A DNA stretch of 64,000 bases from Panaeolus papilionaceus (lineage: Eukaryota > Basidiomycota > Agaricomycetes > Agaricales), in NCBI GenBank assembly GCA_015501605.1, contig JADNRZ010000010.1, positions 1,736,001 to 1,800,000 of the forward strand, read 5' to 3'. Positions within the stretch are counted from its first letter, which is position 1. Each line of letters begins with the position of its first letter. Shown piece after piece: positions 13,104-24,299 of this stretch. A program made the position numbers and the translations under genes. A model generated the notes under the pieces. That model did no database searches, was not told the DNA's origin, and saw only the letters and a list, made by a program, of their open reading frames with translations.

Positions 13104-14810
13104 ATGGTGGTGAGTAGTATCTGTAAAGTTAAGCGGAGGAAATTGCATAAAAGCTCATCAAAGACGCTCAGAAAATATCTGTCCTGCAACATGATTTGGC
13201 TACACATCTTCCAACCCGCCCAGGCGATCCTACACCTGTTCAACGGAATCTAAATCCACTTATGCATCCTTTTTCTCGAGCAAGAGAACGTACTAGGGCG
13301 CTGAACGCTGCAAAAATGGACAGAATGTTTGCCAAACCGTTTATAGATAGTCTGGAGGGTCACATCGATGCTGTGGAAGTGCTCTGCCGACAGCCAGGAT
13401 CCTTAACGACGTTAGCAAGTGGAAGCTGGGATGGAGGTGTGTGCGTTATATTTTTTGAAACGGGAATTGGGTCCTAGACGCTGATTCGAACTTTGTTCTT
13501 CAGGAATCATTTTGCATAACCTTTCAACGAGAAACCATATTATGAAGATTCCACAAGCTCATAAAGGCAAAGTATCCGGCCTGTGCTTCTCGGAAACGGA
13601 TGGAGGGAAACTACTGAGTTGTGGTGTGGACAGAAATGTCAAGCTATGGGGTGTTTCTGGTGAATCTGAATCACTAGAAACGCCTCTAAATGTATTCCCT
13701 GGAAAAGCTGCTTTTAAGTTTGTCTCTGGATTTTTTCTCTTTCTACTATCATCTAATAGGATTTAAGCTCAATAGACCATCACCGTACCGACCCACTCTT
13801 TGCCACTGCTTCAAATACAGTGCAGATATGGGACGAAACCAAGTATGCTTCCTGGCATCTTTATAACTGCTAGCCCATCTGACCGAATTTTGCAGGAGCA
13901 CACCCATCTCCAACCTCACATTCCCAACCTCCTCAGAAACCATCACCTCTGTCCGCTTCAACATGTCCGAGTCATCTGTTCTGGCCAGCACAGGTTCTGA
14001 TCGCACATTCACTCTCTATGATATCCGCACAGGAAAAGCTGAGCGCCGTATCGTCATGCAAATGCAAACAAACGCTCTTGCCTGGTCACCTACCTTCCCC
14101 ACAACCGTCCTTATGGCATCAGAAGATCATAACTTGTACACTTTCGACATTAGGAAGCTAGATACGCCGAGTATGATTTACAAGGCCCATGTTGCTGCAG
14201 TTATGAGCTGTGACTGGAGTCCTACGGGTACAGAATTTGTGAGTGGAGGCTGGGACCGTACAGTGAGGATATGGAAAGAAGGGAAAGGTCATGCTCCCGA
14301 GGTTTATCACACAAAACGCATGCAGAGGTATTTTATTTAGTCGCCTCACTATTTTGCACGTTTTAATCGCTGTTTGAAATAGGGTTACTTCGACAGTGTT
14401 CTCAGCAGACGCCCGCTTTGTTATGTCAGGTTCCGACGATGGAAACGTCAGGATATGGAAAGCCAATGCATCAGAGAAACTCGGTGTCGTCACCGCTCGT
14501 GAGAGGGCTACCATCGAGTACCGAGACAAGCTCAAGGAGAGATGGATGGTCGACAAGGAAGTCGAGCGAGTCGTCCGGTACGTTGGTGACCTATTTCAGA
14601 TTAAATACTTTGATCCCAATCTTGTGAATCCTCGTTGTCTCATGCAGAACACGCCATTTGCCCAAGTCTATCAAACAGACGAACAAGCTCAAGGCAACAA
14701 TGTTGGATGCGAGAAGAGTCAAGGAGGAGCGAAGAAGAAAACATACGCGTTCTGGCGAGAGCAAACCCAAGCCAGAGCGGAAGAAAGTTGTTATTGTCGA
14801 GCAGACATAA
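13104..14810 (+). CDS. SOF1: DCAF13/SOF1, WD40 ribosome-biogenesis factor
   Basis: Nucleolar WD40 protein of the U3 snoRNP/SSU processome needed for 18S rRNA maturation (family knowledge). Seen: the N-terminal signature RNLNPLMHPFSRARERTRAL and KMDRMFAKPFIDSLEGH; WD blades ending ASGSWDGG, GVDRNVKLWG, SVLASTGSDRTFTLYD, FVSGGWDRTVRIWK and FVMSGSDDGNVRIWK; and the Sof1 C-terminal domain (ERATIEYRDKLKERW, then RRVKEERRRKHTRSGESKPK and ERKKVVIVEQT). Several short introns interrupt it. The last joins VVR to TRHLPKSIKQ, and the stop is at 14808-14810. The start is the weakest part: ATG-GTG at 13104 followed by a 44-nt intron keeps the frame, but other first exons are possible. It is divergently oriented from F-box copy C, with only a short shared upstream region. 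Confidence 0.92.
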
Positions 14811-16385
14811 ATTCGCTGGTCATGCCAATCTGTGGTCCGACGTTTTGTTCAAAAGTATGTTACTTTGTAATGTCGTGGGGGTTGATAACTTCTGTAATAA
14901 CAGCATTGTGCGCATCGGCGAGGAGACTGTCGCTTGGTTGGAATATTGCAAGATCTCCGAGTGTGGCAAGTCCGAGATACAATTCAATCGCTTGGTGTTC
15001 AGTGCTTGATCCTGTGTATCGGTGATATATGTGAGATCACGATTGTTGCAATGTCTCGCTGCTTCAAAGATGAAAACATATGCATACCGTGTCAGTTGTC
15101 TGTCTGAATCTGGTCTGAATAAGACTGATTGATATCGATGCTCACCCTGCATTGTCCCTGCTGACCTGCTATTTACCCCCCATTCCTTCGACTGCAATCC
15201 CTCTTTCCATAGTTACCAGTTCGCTGACTTCACGAAGATTGTTTATGCTCTCCAGTCCTTCCTCGATACTTTATTCAAGTACCGAGAGCTACATATCATC
15301 ATGGGAAGCTCTGAAATGTACTGCATCTGTGGATCAGAAATCTATGGGATTTTTATTGATGAACACGAAGCATGGGAGATGTTCCGGAGTTCTGACATCA
15401 TGTTCGACATGACCCAGTCATAATACTGAGGTACCCATACCTATATTTACCACTCTTTTTCGTTGCACGCGATAGGATGACGAATGCATGATAGCGTCTT
15501 GGTTGGCCTGGGAGAAAGAAATTTGGGGCCTACGAGCAAGGCAGTGGTACTGTCCCCTACGCTTTGAATTGCTGGAGGGAAGTGGTATCGAAGTCCGTAT
15601 GAACGCATGGTTATATGTAACAAGTAAAATAAACATGACCCATCGGTAAAGCTTCGGTCATCCGGTAGAGATTAAGATTCGAAGTTATTATTATCGGGGT
15701 AAAAGACAAGAATAGGAAATTGCTTGCCCAGGTCCTGCCATTTTGTTGGCAACACAGCAGGGCTTCGCTGGCTTTTTTGACAGAATTGACACATTCGAGT
15801 ACATAAGGAATTGAACCGTCGACGTGGTCCTTTTACATCCCTTTGCTTTCGTCCTCGATAGTGCATCTCTTTTGAGCTCCAAAGGTGAGAGATATTTGTT
15901 CATTTATCGTGTGTGAACTACGTTGTTGTGGTCAGCATCGCCGCATATGTCGATCATCAACCGGGTTTACCATCTCCCACTAACACTCACCATTCTAACA
16001 TTCATCCGCCAGGACTGCTTTCGGTATCATATACAAGTTGTTGAAGAGAGGTCCGTAAGCTGTCTCGCGTCTTCGATAGGTTTCTCTGGCTTCGGGTGTA
16101 AATATTGGGTCTTGGCACGATGAGCAACAGCCAATCCAGGCCAATCCCCCCACCCCAATGCACCGTCCACGAGAAACCTCAATTTCGGGGCAAAATGGTC
16201 GCTAATATTATTCATTTTTTATTTTATTTTATTCTTTCGTCCGTAGAGTCCGACCCCGCAACCAGGGATTCCCGACATTAGGAGCCTAATCTCAGAAATA
16301 AAACCGAGAGCACCTCTGACTCAGAGTAGCTCCCCTCGTTGAAACTGCTAACGACCACAACAACCAACCCACCAATTACCTCAGG
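14811..16385. other. Intergenic region before isocitrate dehydrogenase
   Basis: Holds the 3' end of SOF1 and the promoter of the next gene. A small plus frame at about 15300-15422 (MGSSEMYCICGSEIYGIF, ending MFDMTQS) has a Cys-x-Cys start reminiscent of some small fungal proteins, but it is too short to support a call. A minus frame at 15691-15903 has no motif. An A/T-rich tract (TTTTATTTTATTTTATT) lies near 16215. Confidence 0.4.
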
Positions 16386-18747
16386 ATGTGGGCTGCTGCT
16401 GCTAATACAACCGCGCGGGTGAGCCGTCAGGTGTTGTTCTTGTCCTCGCGGGCGACTCCAGTAATGGCCCGACCTTCTGCTGGGCTGAGGTCAACTGCAC
16501 CTCTGGGAGGTTACAGACTCTTCTCGAGCACCAAATGTGAGTAACGGTTGCATCCTTGTCTCTTTTCCCTTTCCTTTTGTCTATTTGGGGAGATATTGTG
16601 TCGAGACAAGCCATGTAGTGCAATGTGCTTCACTTTCTAAACGAACAGGGTCATGGGGGTTTCATGTGCTGGTTGCGATGATGGGTGCATGATGATGATG
16701 GCGTTGGACCATTTTATTCCGCTGGGCGTGTTCGTAGATCGACTTACGTTACAACGGAGCTCGGGAGGGTATGGGACGGGTACGGATTGTTTTGGCAATG
16801 AGCCGTCTTGAATGCCGCCAACGGTGTCCCGGACTGGAGTCGTCCCGCATGTATTGTTCATCCTAGCTTTTTTATCAATCATCCATCTCCCCTCTTTGGC
16901 CTATCTTTTTTGACCAATTCTCTTTCTCAACCCCCATCACTTATCGGGATTTAATTTTCTTATTAAAATCCTTCGTCTCACGCAATCTATCTCTTCTGTC
17001 TCGACCTCCCACCCATACCTAACCATCCCTGCTTTTATCTATAGACGCCATGTCCATCCCCGCACAAAAGATCGTGGTTGAGAACCCCGTCGTCGAGCTC
17101 GACGGTGACGAAATGACCCGAATTATCTGGAAGAAGATCCGTGAAGAGGTGTGTTCATTAATTCAAAATCATATCATACCAACTCATACGGGACTCATAA
17201 CACTCACGCCATCTTTTTCACCAGCTAATCCTTCCCTATCTCCAACTCGACATTAAGTACTACGATCTAGGATTGGAGTTCCGTGACCAGGTTAGTAGCG
17301 TCGCGTCATCTACCCTGCTTTGTCTCGTTCTAACAGGTACACCGTTCTCTCTCTCTAGACCAACGACCAGGTCACAATCGACGCCGCCAATGCCATTATC
17401 CAACACAAAGTTGGCATTAAGTGCGCTACCATTACACCTGATGAGGCTCGCGTTCAGGAATTCAACCTCAAGGAGATGTGGAAGAGCCCAAACGGAACCG
17501 TAAGCACTCTTATCTTCATTTACCTAACCATCCCCGCTTTCTCTTCGACCTAATCCCAAACTCCCCATCCTTTTTGTTTCCTTGCTCCCATGCCATAAAT
17601 ATCTCACCAACCCGACCCCTTCCAGATCCGTAACATCCTCGGAGGCACAGTCTTCCGTGAGCCCATTATCCTCTCCAAAATCCCCAAACCCATTCCTGGA
17701 TGGGTCAAGCCTATCTGCATTGGACGCCACGCTTTTGGTGACCAATACCGATCCACCGACTTTGTTGCCCCCGCCCCCGGAAAGCTCCAGCTCGTATATA
17801 CCCCCGCTGATGGCCAGCCTGCCACCGTTATGGACGTCTATGACTTCAAGGGTCCTGGAGTTGCCATGAGCATGTACAACACTGACGAATCCATTATTGG
17901 CTTCGCCCATGCCTCATTTAAGATGGCCATTGCTAAGAAGATGCCTTTGGTAGGTTTGGTGCCTAAAATTAGACTAGACGAAATACTTACCCATCACTTT
18001 ATAGTTCATGTCCACCAAGAACACCATCCTCAAGAAGTACGACGGAAGATTCAAGGATATTTTCCAGGAAATCTACGACTCGTGAGTGCATTTCGAACAA
18101 TGCAACCTGCAAATAATTGAACAGGTACCCCTAGTCAATACAAGAGCCAATTCGAGGCTCTTGGTATCTACTACGAGCACCGTCTCATTGACGACATGGT
18201 CGCCCAAGCCGTCAAGTCCTCAGGAGGATTCGTCTGGGCCTGCAAGAACTACGACGGGGACGTTCAGTCTGACATTCTCGCCCAGGGCTTCGGATCTCTC
18301 GGAATGATGACCTCTGAGCTCCTCACCCCCGATGGCCAGATCATCGAGTCGGAGGCTGCCCACGGAACCGTCACTCGCCACTACCGCGAGCACCAGAAGG
18401 GCAACGAGACCAGCACGAACCCCGTCGCTTCCATCTTCGCATGGACTCGTGGACTGCTGCACCGTGCCAAGCTCGACAACAACGCTCCCCTCAAGGCCTT
18501 CTGCGAGGATCTCGAGACTGCTTGCGTTGAGGTCATCGATCAGGATGGTATCATGACTAAGGATCTTGCTCTCGCTATCCACGGAAAGGACATGAAGAGG
18601 GAGCACTGGGTCATCACTGACAAGTACATGGACGCTGTCAACGTAAGCATTTCTTCGTCATCAACTGGTGGTTTCTGTAGCGGTTGCTGATCATCGTTTT
18701 TGCTTGTCCAGGCTAAGCTCCAGCAGAAGCTCGCTGCTCGTGCTTAA
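16386..18747 (+). CDS. IDP1: NADP-dependent isocitrate dehydrogenase, probable mitochondrial/cytosolic dual product
   Basis: Oxidative decarboxylation of isocitrate to 2-oxoglutarate with formation of NADPH. The first exon (16386-16536) encodes about 50 Arg/Ser/Ala-rich residues without acids (starts [16 protein letters not shown], ends [10 protein letters not shown]), a typical mitochondrial presequence. After an unusually long 508-nt intron the mature enzyme starts with [20 protein letters not shown]. Hallmarks: [13 protein letters not shown], the substrate loop [45 protein letters not shown]-like [37 protein letters not shown], the metal-binding region [19 protein letters not shown], and [19 protein letters not shown] with [13 protein letters not shown]. 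About seven introns; the final exon encodes [11 protein letters not shown]. The full protein is about 465 residues, or about 415 from the internal Met at 17050, a normal cytosolic length. Family secure; dual localisation is inferred. Confidence 0.95.
16537..17044 (+). promoter_or_regulatory. Long first intron, candidate internal promoter for a cytosolic isoform
   Basis: The intron is 508 nt, while the gene's other introns are about 50-110 nt. Its last 180 nt are strongly pyrimidine-rich (CT blocks around 16890-17040), as in many fungal core promoters. It ends just before an in-frame ATG (17050) that would give the enzyme without its presequence. Promoter activity is inference; no confident TATA box was seen. 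Confidence 0.35.
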
Positions 18748-19220
18748 GCGGGTTCAACCAGACTGCTTGTCACATGTAGATTGTCTGCCGTCGCTCTAGA
18801 TGCTCATCCCATTACCAGTCATGGGGTTAGATGGGCAGTAATTGTATGTGGTTGATGAGGAGCTGACACCTTGTGGGCGAAGTGTGTCGTGGGGTTGATC
18901 TTGAGTTGGAAGATAGAGATGGGCGGATGAAATCTAACACAAACCTAATTCTTGACATTATCGGTGGGGTGTTCCCCCTGCTTCCTTGGTGGACATTGCA
19001 TTGTTGTTGTTGTAGCATGTTCCGTGTTCACGCACTCCTTTTACTTTCCGATCTGTGTTTTTTTTTTCTCCTTTTTTGTGCCGTATGTTTTACTCATCAT
19101 GCACTGTACCATCTATCGGTTTTAAACCCTGTAACAGTCTAGAACTTCCTAGACAGCATGATGAGAAGAGTGAAATAACGGAGACAAATGTACCTGATAC
19201 CAATTATTGTGGGAGGCATG
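18748..19220. other. Convergent 3' region between isocitrate dehydrogenase and antiporter
   Basis: Two convergent genes end here. The sequence should contain both 3' UTRs and includes T-rich stretches near 19058-19075. No gene is seen. Confidence 0.45.
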
Positions 19221-20879
19221 CTAAGCACTCTTCCACCCATCATTCCACCACCGCGACTTCAGCAAGACCCCGACACTTAATGCGCCACCAATAGTGCTGA
19301 GAAGTACGGCCCAGAGTACAATAGCGAATGCTTCTTCGTCGTCTCCTTGAGGTCCTGTGATCAGAGGTTTTCCAAGTTGTGCAACGATCAGTGCTATTTC
19401 TCCTCTTGCCACCAATGCAAGCCCCAGGAAGAGTGCCGATTGAGAACGCTTTGGTTCCTGTGGCCTGAACGGCCGACGAGAAAGGGTGCTTGATGGCAGA
19501 TCTCTTGCCGTGGTCCGACCATGACCGAGTTGTGAATGCCGCGGTTCTGGCTGCGTTGTTGGAGGTGTCGCTGTCCCGTTGGAAGAGCTTGGAAGGGTGT
19601 CCGCTTGATTGGTGATACCACCGACCTTAGCGGACGGCCAGACGAGTATCCATAGTCCCGCAGCCACCTTGGTGAGCATCATAAAGACAGAGTAAACGAT
19701 CCCGCGCCAGACCACTCTTGCACCTATGTCAACCCCACTGGTCGACGATGAAAAAAGGGATCTGATAAGCAGGGCAGAGTCGACGGAAGCGAAGAATAAT
19801 GGGGACAGGAAACCGTTTAGGAAGGGTGCGATATATGTTGTAAAGCTTGTGTGTGTGGGGTGCAAATCGTGGGTCTTCACATCTGTAGGTGCATTCCCCG
19901 ACGGCGAGGTGGATCGGTTTGCTTTGCGAATATCCATTTCCACAGCGCCGGAGCGTTTAGCAGGCCCTGTCGCATCCTGTCTGGTGATATGTGGCGAATA
20001 CTCGATGTCGGTCACGTTGGAGGCGGGGAGATCTTCGAAAACATAGCACAAAAATGTACCCGCAAGATAGGCGCCAAATAGTTCACTGGTACCTGAAAAC
20101 TTGGCTGCTGTGACAAACCCGGAGAGAGAAAGAATGATGAAGAGAAGCTGGATACGAGGTGCAAGGAGATGGTGAGCCCAAGACCTTCCTGAAACAAAGC
20201 GTCTCAAAACATATCTCGTCGAGATAGCTACTGCTGGAGTGAACAACCCAAAAGCCAGAGACACAAAGATAGGTCGTACAATTGCGGCAGGCGGAACTGT
20301 CGAAGCTGGATGAGAGGCCAGTTCGACGATGATGGCAGCCATAACAAGCCCGATGATGTCGTCGAGAAGGGCTGCGCTCATCAGCACACTCCCGACTCTC
20401 GTCGTACGCATTTGGGGGCTCATAAGGGCCAAAGTCGTTCCAAGAGATGTAGAGCACAAGGCTGCTCCTGCACCAAACGACTGCAAAACACTCTTGTCAA
20501 AAGCCAGGTGAAGGAGTATGATCGAGAAAGCTATCGGTAGGCCAACACCTGTAAAACCGACGAGAGTACTGAGTCCCAGGTTGCGGATGAACAGGGAGAT
20601 GTTCGTGGTTAAACCACCTTCGAATATGAGGAGTATAAGACCGACATAGCCTACACTGATGAAAGCTGTCTGGATGGCATTTGGAAGAATATTGCCAACT
20701 TCAGCTCCAAAGATAATGCCCAAGAACAGAGGTCCAAGGAGCCCAGCATTAAGAATGTCGTCGAATAGTGCTGAGGAAAGGGGAAGAAGATAAAGGAAGG
20801 CGGAGATAGTGAGGAGTTGTTCGATGTGTGGAGGGCTATAGGGGACTTGCGACGGCGTTCCTTCTGGCGATCTGGCCAT
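19221..20879 (-). CDS. Sodium(potassium)/proton antiporter, CPA2 family (Kha1/NapA-like)
   Basis: Integral membrane cation/H+ exchanger for ion and pH homeostasis. Single uninterrupted frame of 552 residues with the Na+/H+ exchanger fold and 11-13 hydrophobic segments, for example HIEQLLTISAFLYLLPLSSA, GLLGPLFLGIIFGAEVG and FISVGYVGLILLIFEGGL. The ion-binding region is conserved: GAGAALCSTSLGTTLALMSP followed by VLMSAALLDDIIGLVMAAII, whose adjacent Asp pair is the expected transport site. A poorly conserved hydrophilic loop (about residues 285-340) and a Ser/Thr/Pro-rich loop (about 420-475) split the C-terminal half, which ends ALVARGEIALIVAQLGKPL and a last helix. The upstream extension to 20900 begins with TTG, so I take the ATG at 20879. 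No long C-terminal regulatory tail is present. Ion preference cannot be told from sequence. Confidence 0.88.
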   Translation of the reverse strand: MARSPEGTPSQVPYSPPHIEQLLTISAFLYLLPLSSALFDDILNAGLLGPLFLGIIFGAEVGNILPNAIQTAFISVGYVGLILLIFEGGLTTNISLFIRNLGLSTLVGFTGVGLPIAFSIILLHLAFDKSVLQSFGAGAALCSTSLGTTLALMSPQMRTTRVGSVLMSAALLDDIIGLVMAAIIVELASHPASTVPPAAIVRPIFVSLAFGLFTPAVAISTRYVLRRFVSGRSWAHHLLAPRIQLLFIILSLSGFVTAAKFSGTSELFGAYLAGTFLCYVFEDLPASNVTDIEYSPHITRQDATGPAKRSGAVEMDIRKANRSTSPSGNAPTDVKTHDLHPTHTSFTTYIAPFLNGFLSPLFFASVDSALLIRSLFSSSTSGVDIGARVVWRGIVYSVFMMLTKVAAGLWILVWPSAKVGGITNQADTLPSSSNGTATPPTTQPEPRHSQLGHGRTTARDLPSSTLSRRPFRPQEPKRSQSALFLGLALVARGEIALIVAQLGKPLITGPQGDDEEAFAIVLWAVLLSTIGGALSVGVLLKSRWWNDGWKSA

Positions 20880-21602
20880 GTGAATAATCCGACGTATCAA
20901 TGAATTATTTGTTATCTAGTCGTATTCCGGTAAAAAATGTCTCTATATTCCATTTAAACGTGTCCATAAGAATCATAAGTCAATGTTTACCGTGTGCACT
21001 TACCTCAAACAACGGGTGTGCGAACTATGTCGCTGTTGAGTGCTTTGGATGTTTGGGTTGACTTCAGACTGACAAACCCTTCTATGACCAGCAAGATCAA
21101 CAAGCGCTTAACTAAGAATATGCTTTTAAAAGGCTTGCGCCACTAGACTGAGCGATGTAAGCGTTCCACGACAAGACAGAGGTTAGATGCAAGTTGTCCA
21201 AACGAGAACAATATGGGAAATAGGGGCTACACGTGATGATGAGCTCTGTTGAAGGCCCTCGAAAGTTCCTCGAGGTGGGCCGAACCCTTTTTACTCTGGA
21301 TTTGTGCCTGACGAACGCAAGAAGGAAATCAGAATAACATTGCCCCAGAGATCTGACGATAGGAAACCTGGGGAAACATACACAACGTCAATATGAAACG
21401 CTCCTGCAGACCTGCGTCCAACTGAACGCTATCGCAGGTAGCTGGATCGCTCCCGAGCCAAAGGTATGAGTCGGCTTCCCTAATATGCCTACAATTCTGG
21501 TTTAGCGCAGTATAAAAAGGACATAGGTAGGGACTAAAATCATAAGATATAACATGGGTCATTTTCGAGGATTTGATGCGGAGTAAAAACAAAAAAACAA
21601 TT
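20880..21602. other. Intergenic region upstream of antiporter
   Basis: Probable antiporter promoter followed by about 600 bp without a supported gene. A minus frame at 21329-21592 has no motif. The initiator tRNA begins at the right edge. Confidence 0.4.
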
Positions 21603-21674
21603 TAGCAGCAACTCGTCTCGATCGAGTGACCTCGGGGTTATGGGCCCCGCGCGCTACCTCTGCGCCATGCTGCT
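21603..21674 (-). tRNA. Initiator tRNA-Met (anticodon CAT), no intron
   Basis: A 72-nt cloverleaf reads on the minus strand from 21674. It has a perfect 7-bp acceptor stem (AGCAGCA with TGCTGCT), D-arm GCGC-AGAGGTA-GCGC, anticodon stem CGGGG/CCCCG with loop CCCATAA (CAT anticodon), variable AGGTC, and T-arm ACTCG-ATCGAGA-CGAGT. Three features mark the eukaryotic initiator rather than elongator Met: the A1-T72 pair, three G-C pairs next to the anticodon loop, and a T loop starting with A instead of T. Discriminator base A at 21603. No intron. It stands alone in an A/T-rich gene-free stretch. Confidence 0.93.
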
Positions 21675-22581
21675 GTGTTTGAACAACCTAAATGACAAAA
21701 TGAAACATGCTGAATGAATGACTCGAAGAATGTTGTATGACGTCACGTCACAGATTTTTCCGGTCACTTCTCCTCAAGGGTGAATACTAAATAGGTTTAT
21801 TGCACTGATAACACTTGCATTTATTGCTTCTGAATCAGATAACAGAACATTCCACAGAGAAAACATGAAAATATTCCTAAAATTATTTTATTTTGCCTTT
21901 TGGGACTTCAGCCCTTGAAATATGCCTAACATATCATTCTGGCAAGACTTTAACTTATCCTTGGACTTGGTTCTAAGCTTCCCAAAGAATCTTCGAAATT
22001 ATAACACTGGATGTTTAAGAAGATAGTTCTTTCATCTCCACTTTTAAACCTTACTCTCCAATTGAAGATATCTGTTGCACAAGCTTAAAAGAAGCTTTTG
22101 ATAAGATATTTATATTACCCAATTGTTAATAAATAGTAAAAAAATTAATTACTGCAATTAAACTTTTTATATTACAAAGCTGGGCCGAGTTTTGGAGCTT
22201 AAAATGTTTTCTTGTATCAGAAAAGAAGAATAATTTCCATACATGAAGAGCACCAGAATGTATCAGTGTCTTCTGGAAAAATTCTCAAAAAACTACCCCA
22301 TTTTGTTTCTTTTTAGGATTTCGAGAGGCTGTTGTACTTGATTAGCGTGTGAATTAAAGCAACCCCTATAGGCCATTATCTGTTCTCATCTTGAAGATCT
22401 GTGTCGAAGGTGTGAAGCTCGGAAGGTGGTGAATATTGCCAGTATGTGAGCATCTGATCAGTCGTCATTAGCTTTATAGTTTCTATACAGTAAATTTGTC
22501 AGTAATATAATTACGCAGTACCGCATTATATAAATGATTTAGAGTCCATTTTACTCCATAACGTTGTTTGACATGTAACTA
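21675..22581. other. A/T-rich gene-free stretch after the tRNA
   Basis: About 0.9 kb, clearly richer in A/T than its surroundings between about 21780 and 22550. No reading frame of note. It may be decayed repeat sequence or the 3' flank of the velvet gene; no terminal repeats were found. Confidence 0.4.
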
Positions 22582-24299
22582 TTAAGAGTCGCTATATGTA
22601 TCGCTGCGATCACCATTTCCAGACTTTCGCCTTCGCTTGCGCTCCGTCTCTCGAATATTAACTCGCAAGCCATATCGCGCCAGGTGCTATCAGCGATTGT
22701 TAGTAAATATGCTTTGCGAAGCAACCCTGAGAAAACGGCACCTTTGTCAACTCTGTTGACTTCGAGAGCCCTGGAAAGTCTTTTGTGGAATAAACACGAA
22801 ACATCCCACCATATGTCTCTGCAGAAACACACCCGTCGTTGTGACTGGACGGCCTTGAAAATATGTCGAAGACGCGGTATCGCAGGATGAATGTGCCTTC
22901 GATCTTAACGGCAAGATCCTAACGTAATAGATCGATTCGGATGGAACGATGTCAGCAAATGTAATCACGATTATGTAGAAAAAAAACCACTCACTGTAAA
23001 AGCGAAAACAATCGCTTTGTTACCCATGTAGTCTATGGTGATCGGCTGGATGAAAGTCTGGCCAACGAGTGACGCCGTCTCTTTCGAGCCCTCTACTATG
23101 GGGAAACCGTTATGATAGTAGACAACGTCCTGTGATGCGTTCACAGACATGAACACCCCCGCAAAGTGACTCGATGAGCCAGAAGTGATACCGGTCGAAT
23201 CAGGTGGCGGAACCGGCTCGCTGGGCCCTGAACTTTGGAACTGAGTTACCAAACCCCCTTGTGGAAGGTGGTACCCATCCCGTTGGCCACGAAGGGGAGG
23301 GTCGGCTACAGGGAACGAGGACAGCACGGGTGGGGCAGATATAGGCGTGCGCCGCCTGGGGGCACGGCCATCGGATGGATAATAGGATGGTACTGGTGCG
23401 TCGGGTGACGAAGAACTGCCTTGGTAGGCAGCATCTGGAGGAGGAACTGGGAACAAATCGACGGTGCATAGAAGACCGAGATCCTGAACGTCACTACACG
23501 TGTATTCGTTGTGTACACAAAAATTCGTCCGATGGGGAGCAAAAGCGCGTATAGGTCAAAATTACCGGGCGGTAGTAAAGAAGCAAGAGTACATGTTTAG
23601 CGACATATTCGATGGACGTTCAAAATTGACTCAACTCGTAGTTCAGCTCTACTTCGTACTCTTCGCTAGTACCATAGTTGTGAATCATATACAAGCGTAA
23701 GAGGACGACGGGGGGCGGATCGAGCGGACGACGATCAACTCTGGCATATCTAGAAGTCGAACATCAATCAGTAAACCTGCTGGAGAAAGGGCGTTAAAAC
23801 TCAGGCCAGAGAAGTCCTTTCATCGAAAGGACACAGTGATGGCGTAAAAGAACATTAAGCCTCGACCAAAAGGTTGGCTGCTCGATTTTCGCTGGCTTTG
23901 AAATAGAATGTAAAGGCTGTGCACATACTTGCGACCGAGATCGGCTTTTTGGATTTCCTGGAGAACCATTCTGATGGTACACCCGGCAAATTGGCCCGTC
24001 GTAAAACGTATGGGCTGGCCGACGAGGTCGATTGACTGAGTTTGCCCCTCGATATCTGCTTCGTTAGCTCTACGCCCTTCATGTGTTGGACTGTCATCGG
24101 ACCCCCGTGTGTCACTTTGTTGACTGATGCTACTTTCGCGGCGCGTTCGCGAAGATGCCATGGATGAAGTTGATGGGCTATTGGAGTGTCTTTTATGTCT
24201 TTGAGAAGCAGACGGATAGGGCGCTGTGTCAGGTATTCTGGACTGCTGCCGATGCTGTTGGTGATATTGATTGACGTTCCGACGGCCAGTTGGGGACAT
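22582..24299 (-). CDS. Velvet-domain transcriptional regulator (VosA/VelB-like)
   Basis: Velvet proteins are fungal DNA-binding regulators coupling development, light response and secondary metabolism. Five exons with consistent phases: 24299-23929, 23749-23636, 23493-22995, 22918-22742 and 22686-22582 (421 residues). A Ser/Gln/Arg-rich N terminus precedes the velvet domain, which begins about residue 95: IRFTTGQFAG, VLQEIQKADLGRK joined across intron 1 to YARVDRRPLDPPPVVLLRLY, then NYGTSEEYEVELNY and LGLLCTVDLFPVPPPD. An insert of about 110 Pro/Ser/Gly-rich residues follows. The fold resumes with ASLVGQTFIQPITIDYMGNK, DLAVKIEGTFILRYRVFDIF and FRVYSTKDFPGLSKSTELTK. The C terminus has a basic nuclear-localisation-like stretch, ETERKRRRK. 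Read naively it looks like two unrelated frames. A domain split by a disordered insert is known in VelB. The subfamily is not settled. Confidence 0.88.

Noticed and set aside
12932..13243. Minus frame of 103 codons overlapping the start of SOF1
   Set aside because: Antisense to a well-supported exon, no motif, basic composition caused by the shadowed strand.
15300..15422. Small plus frame with Cys-x-Cys (MGSSEMYCICGSEIYG)
   Set aside because: About 40 codons with no supported upstream exon; kept only as a remark in the intergenic entry.
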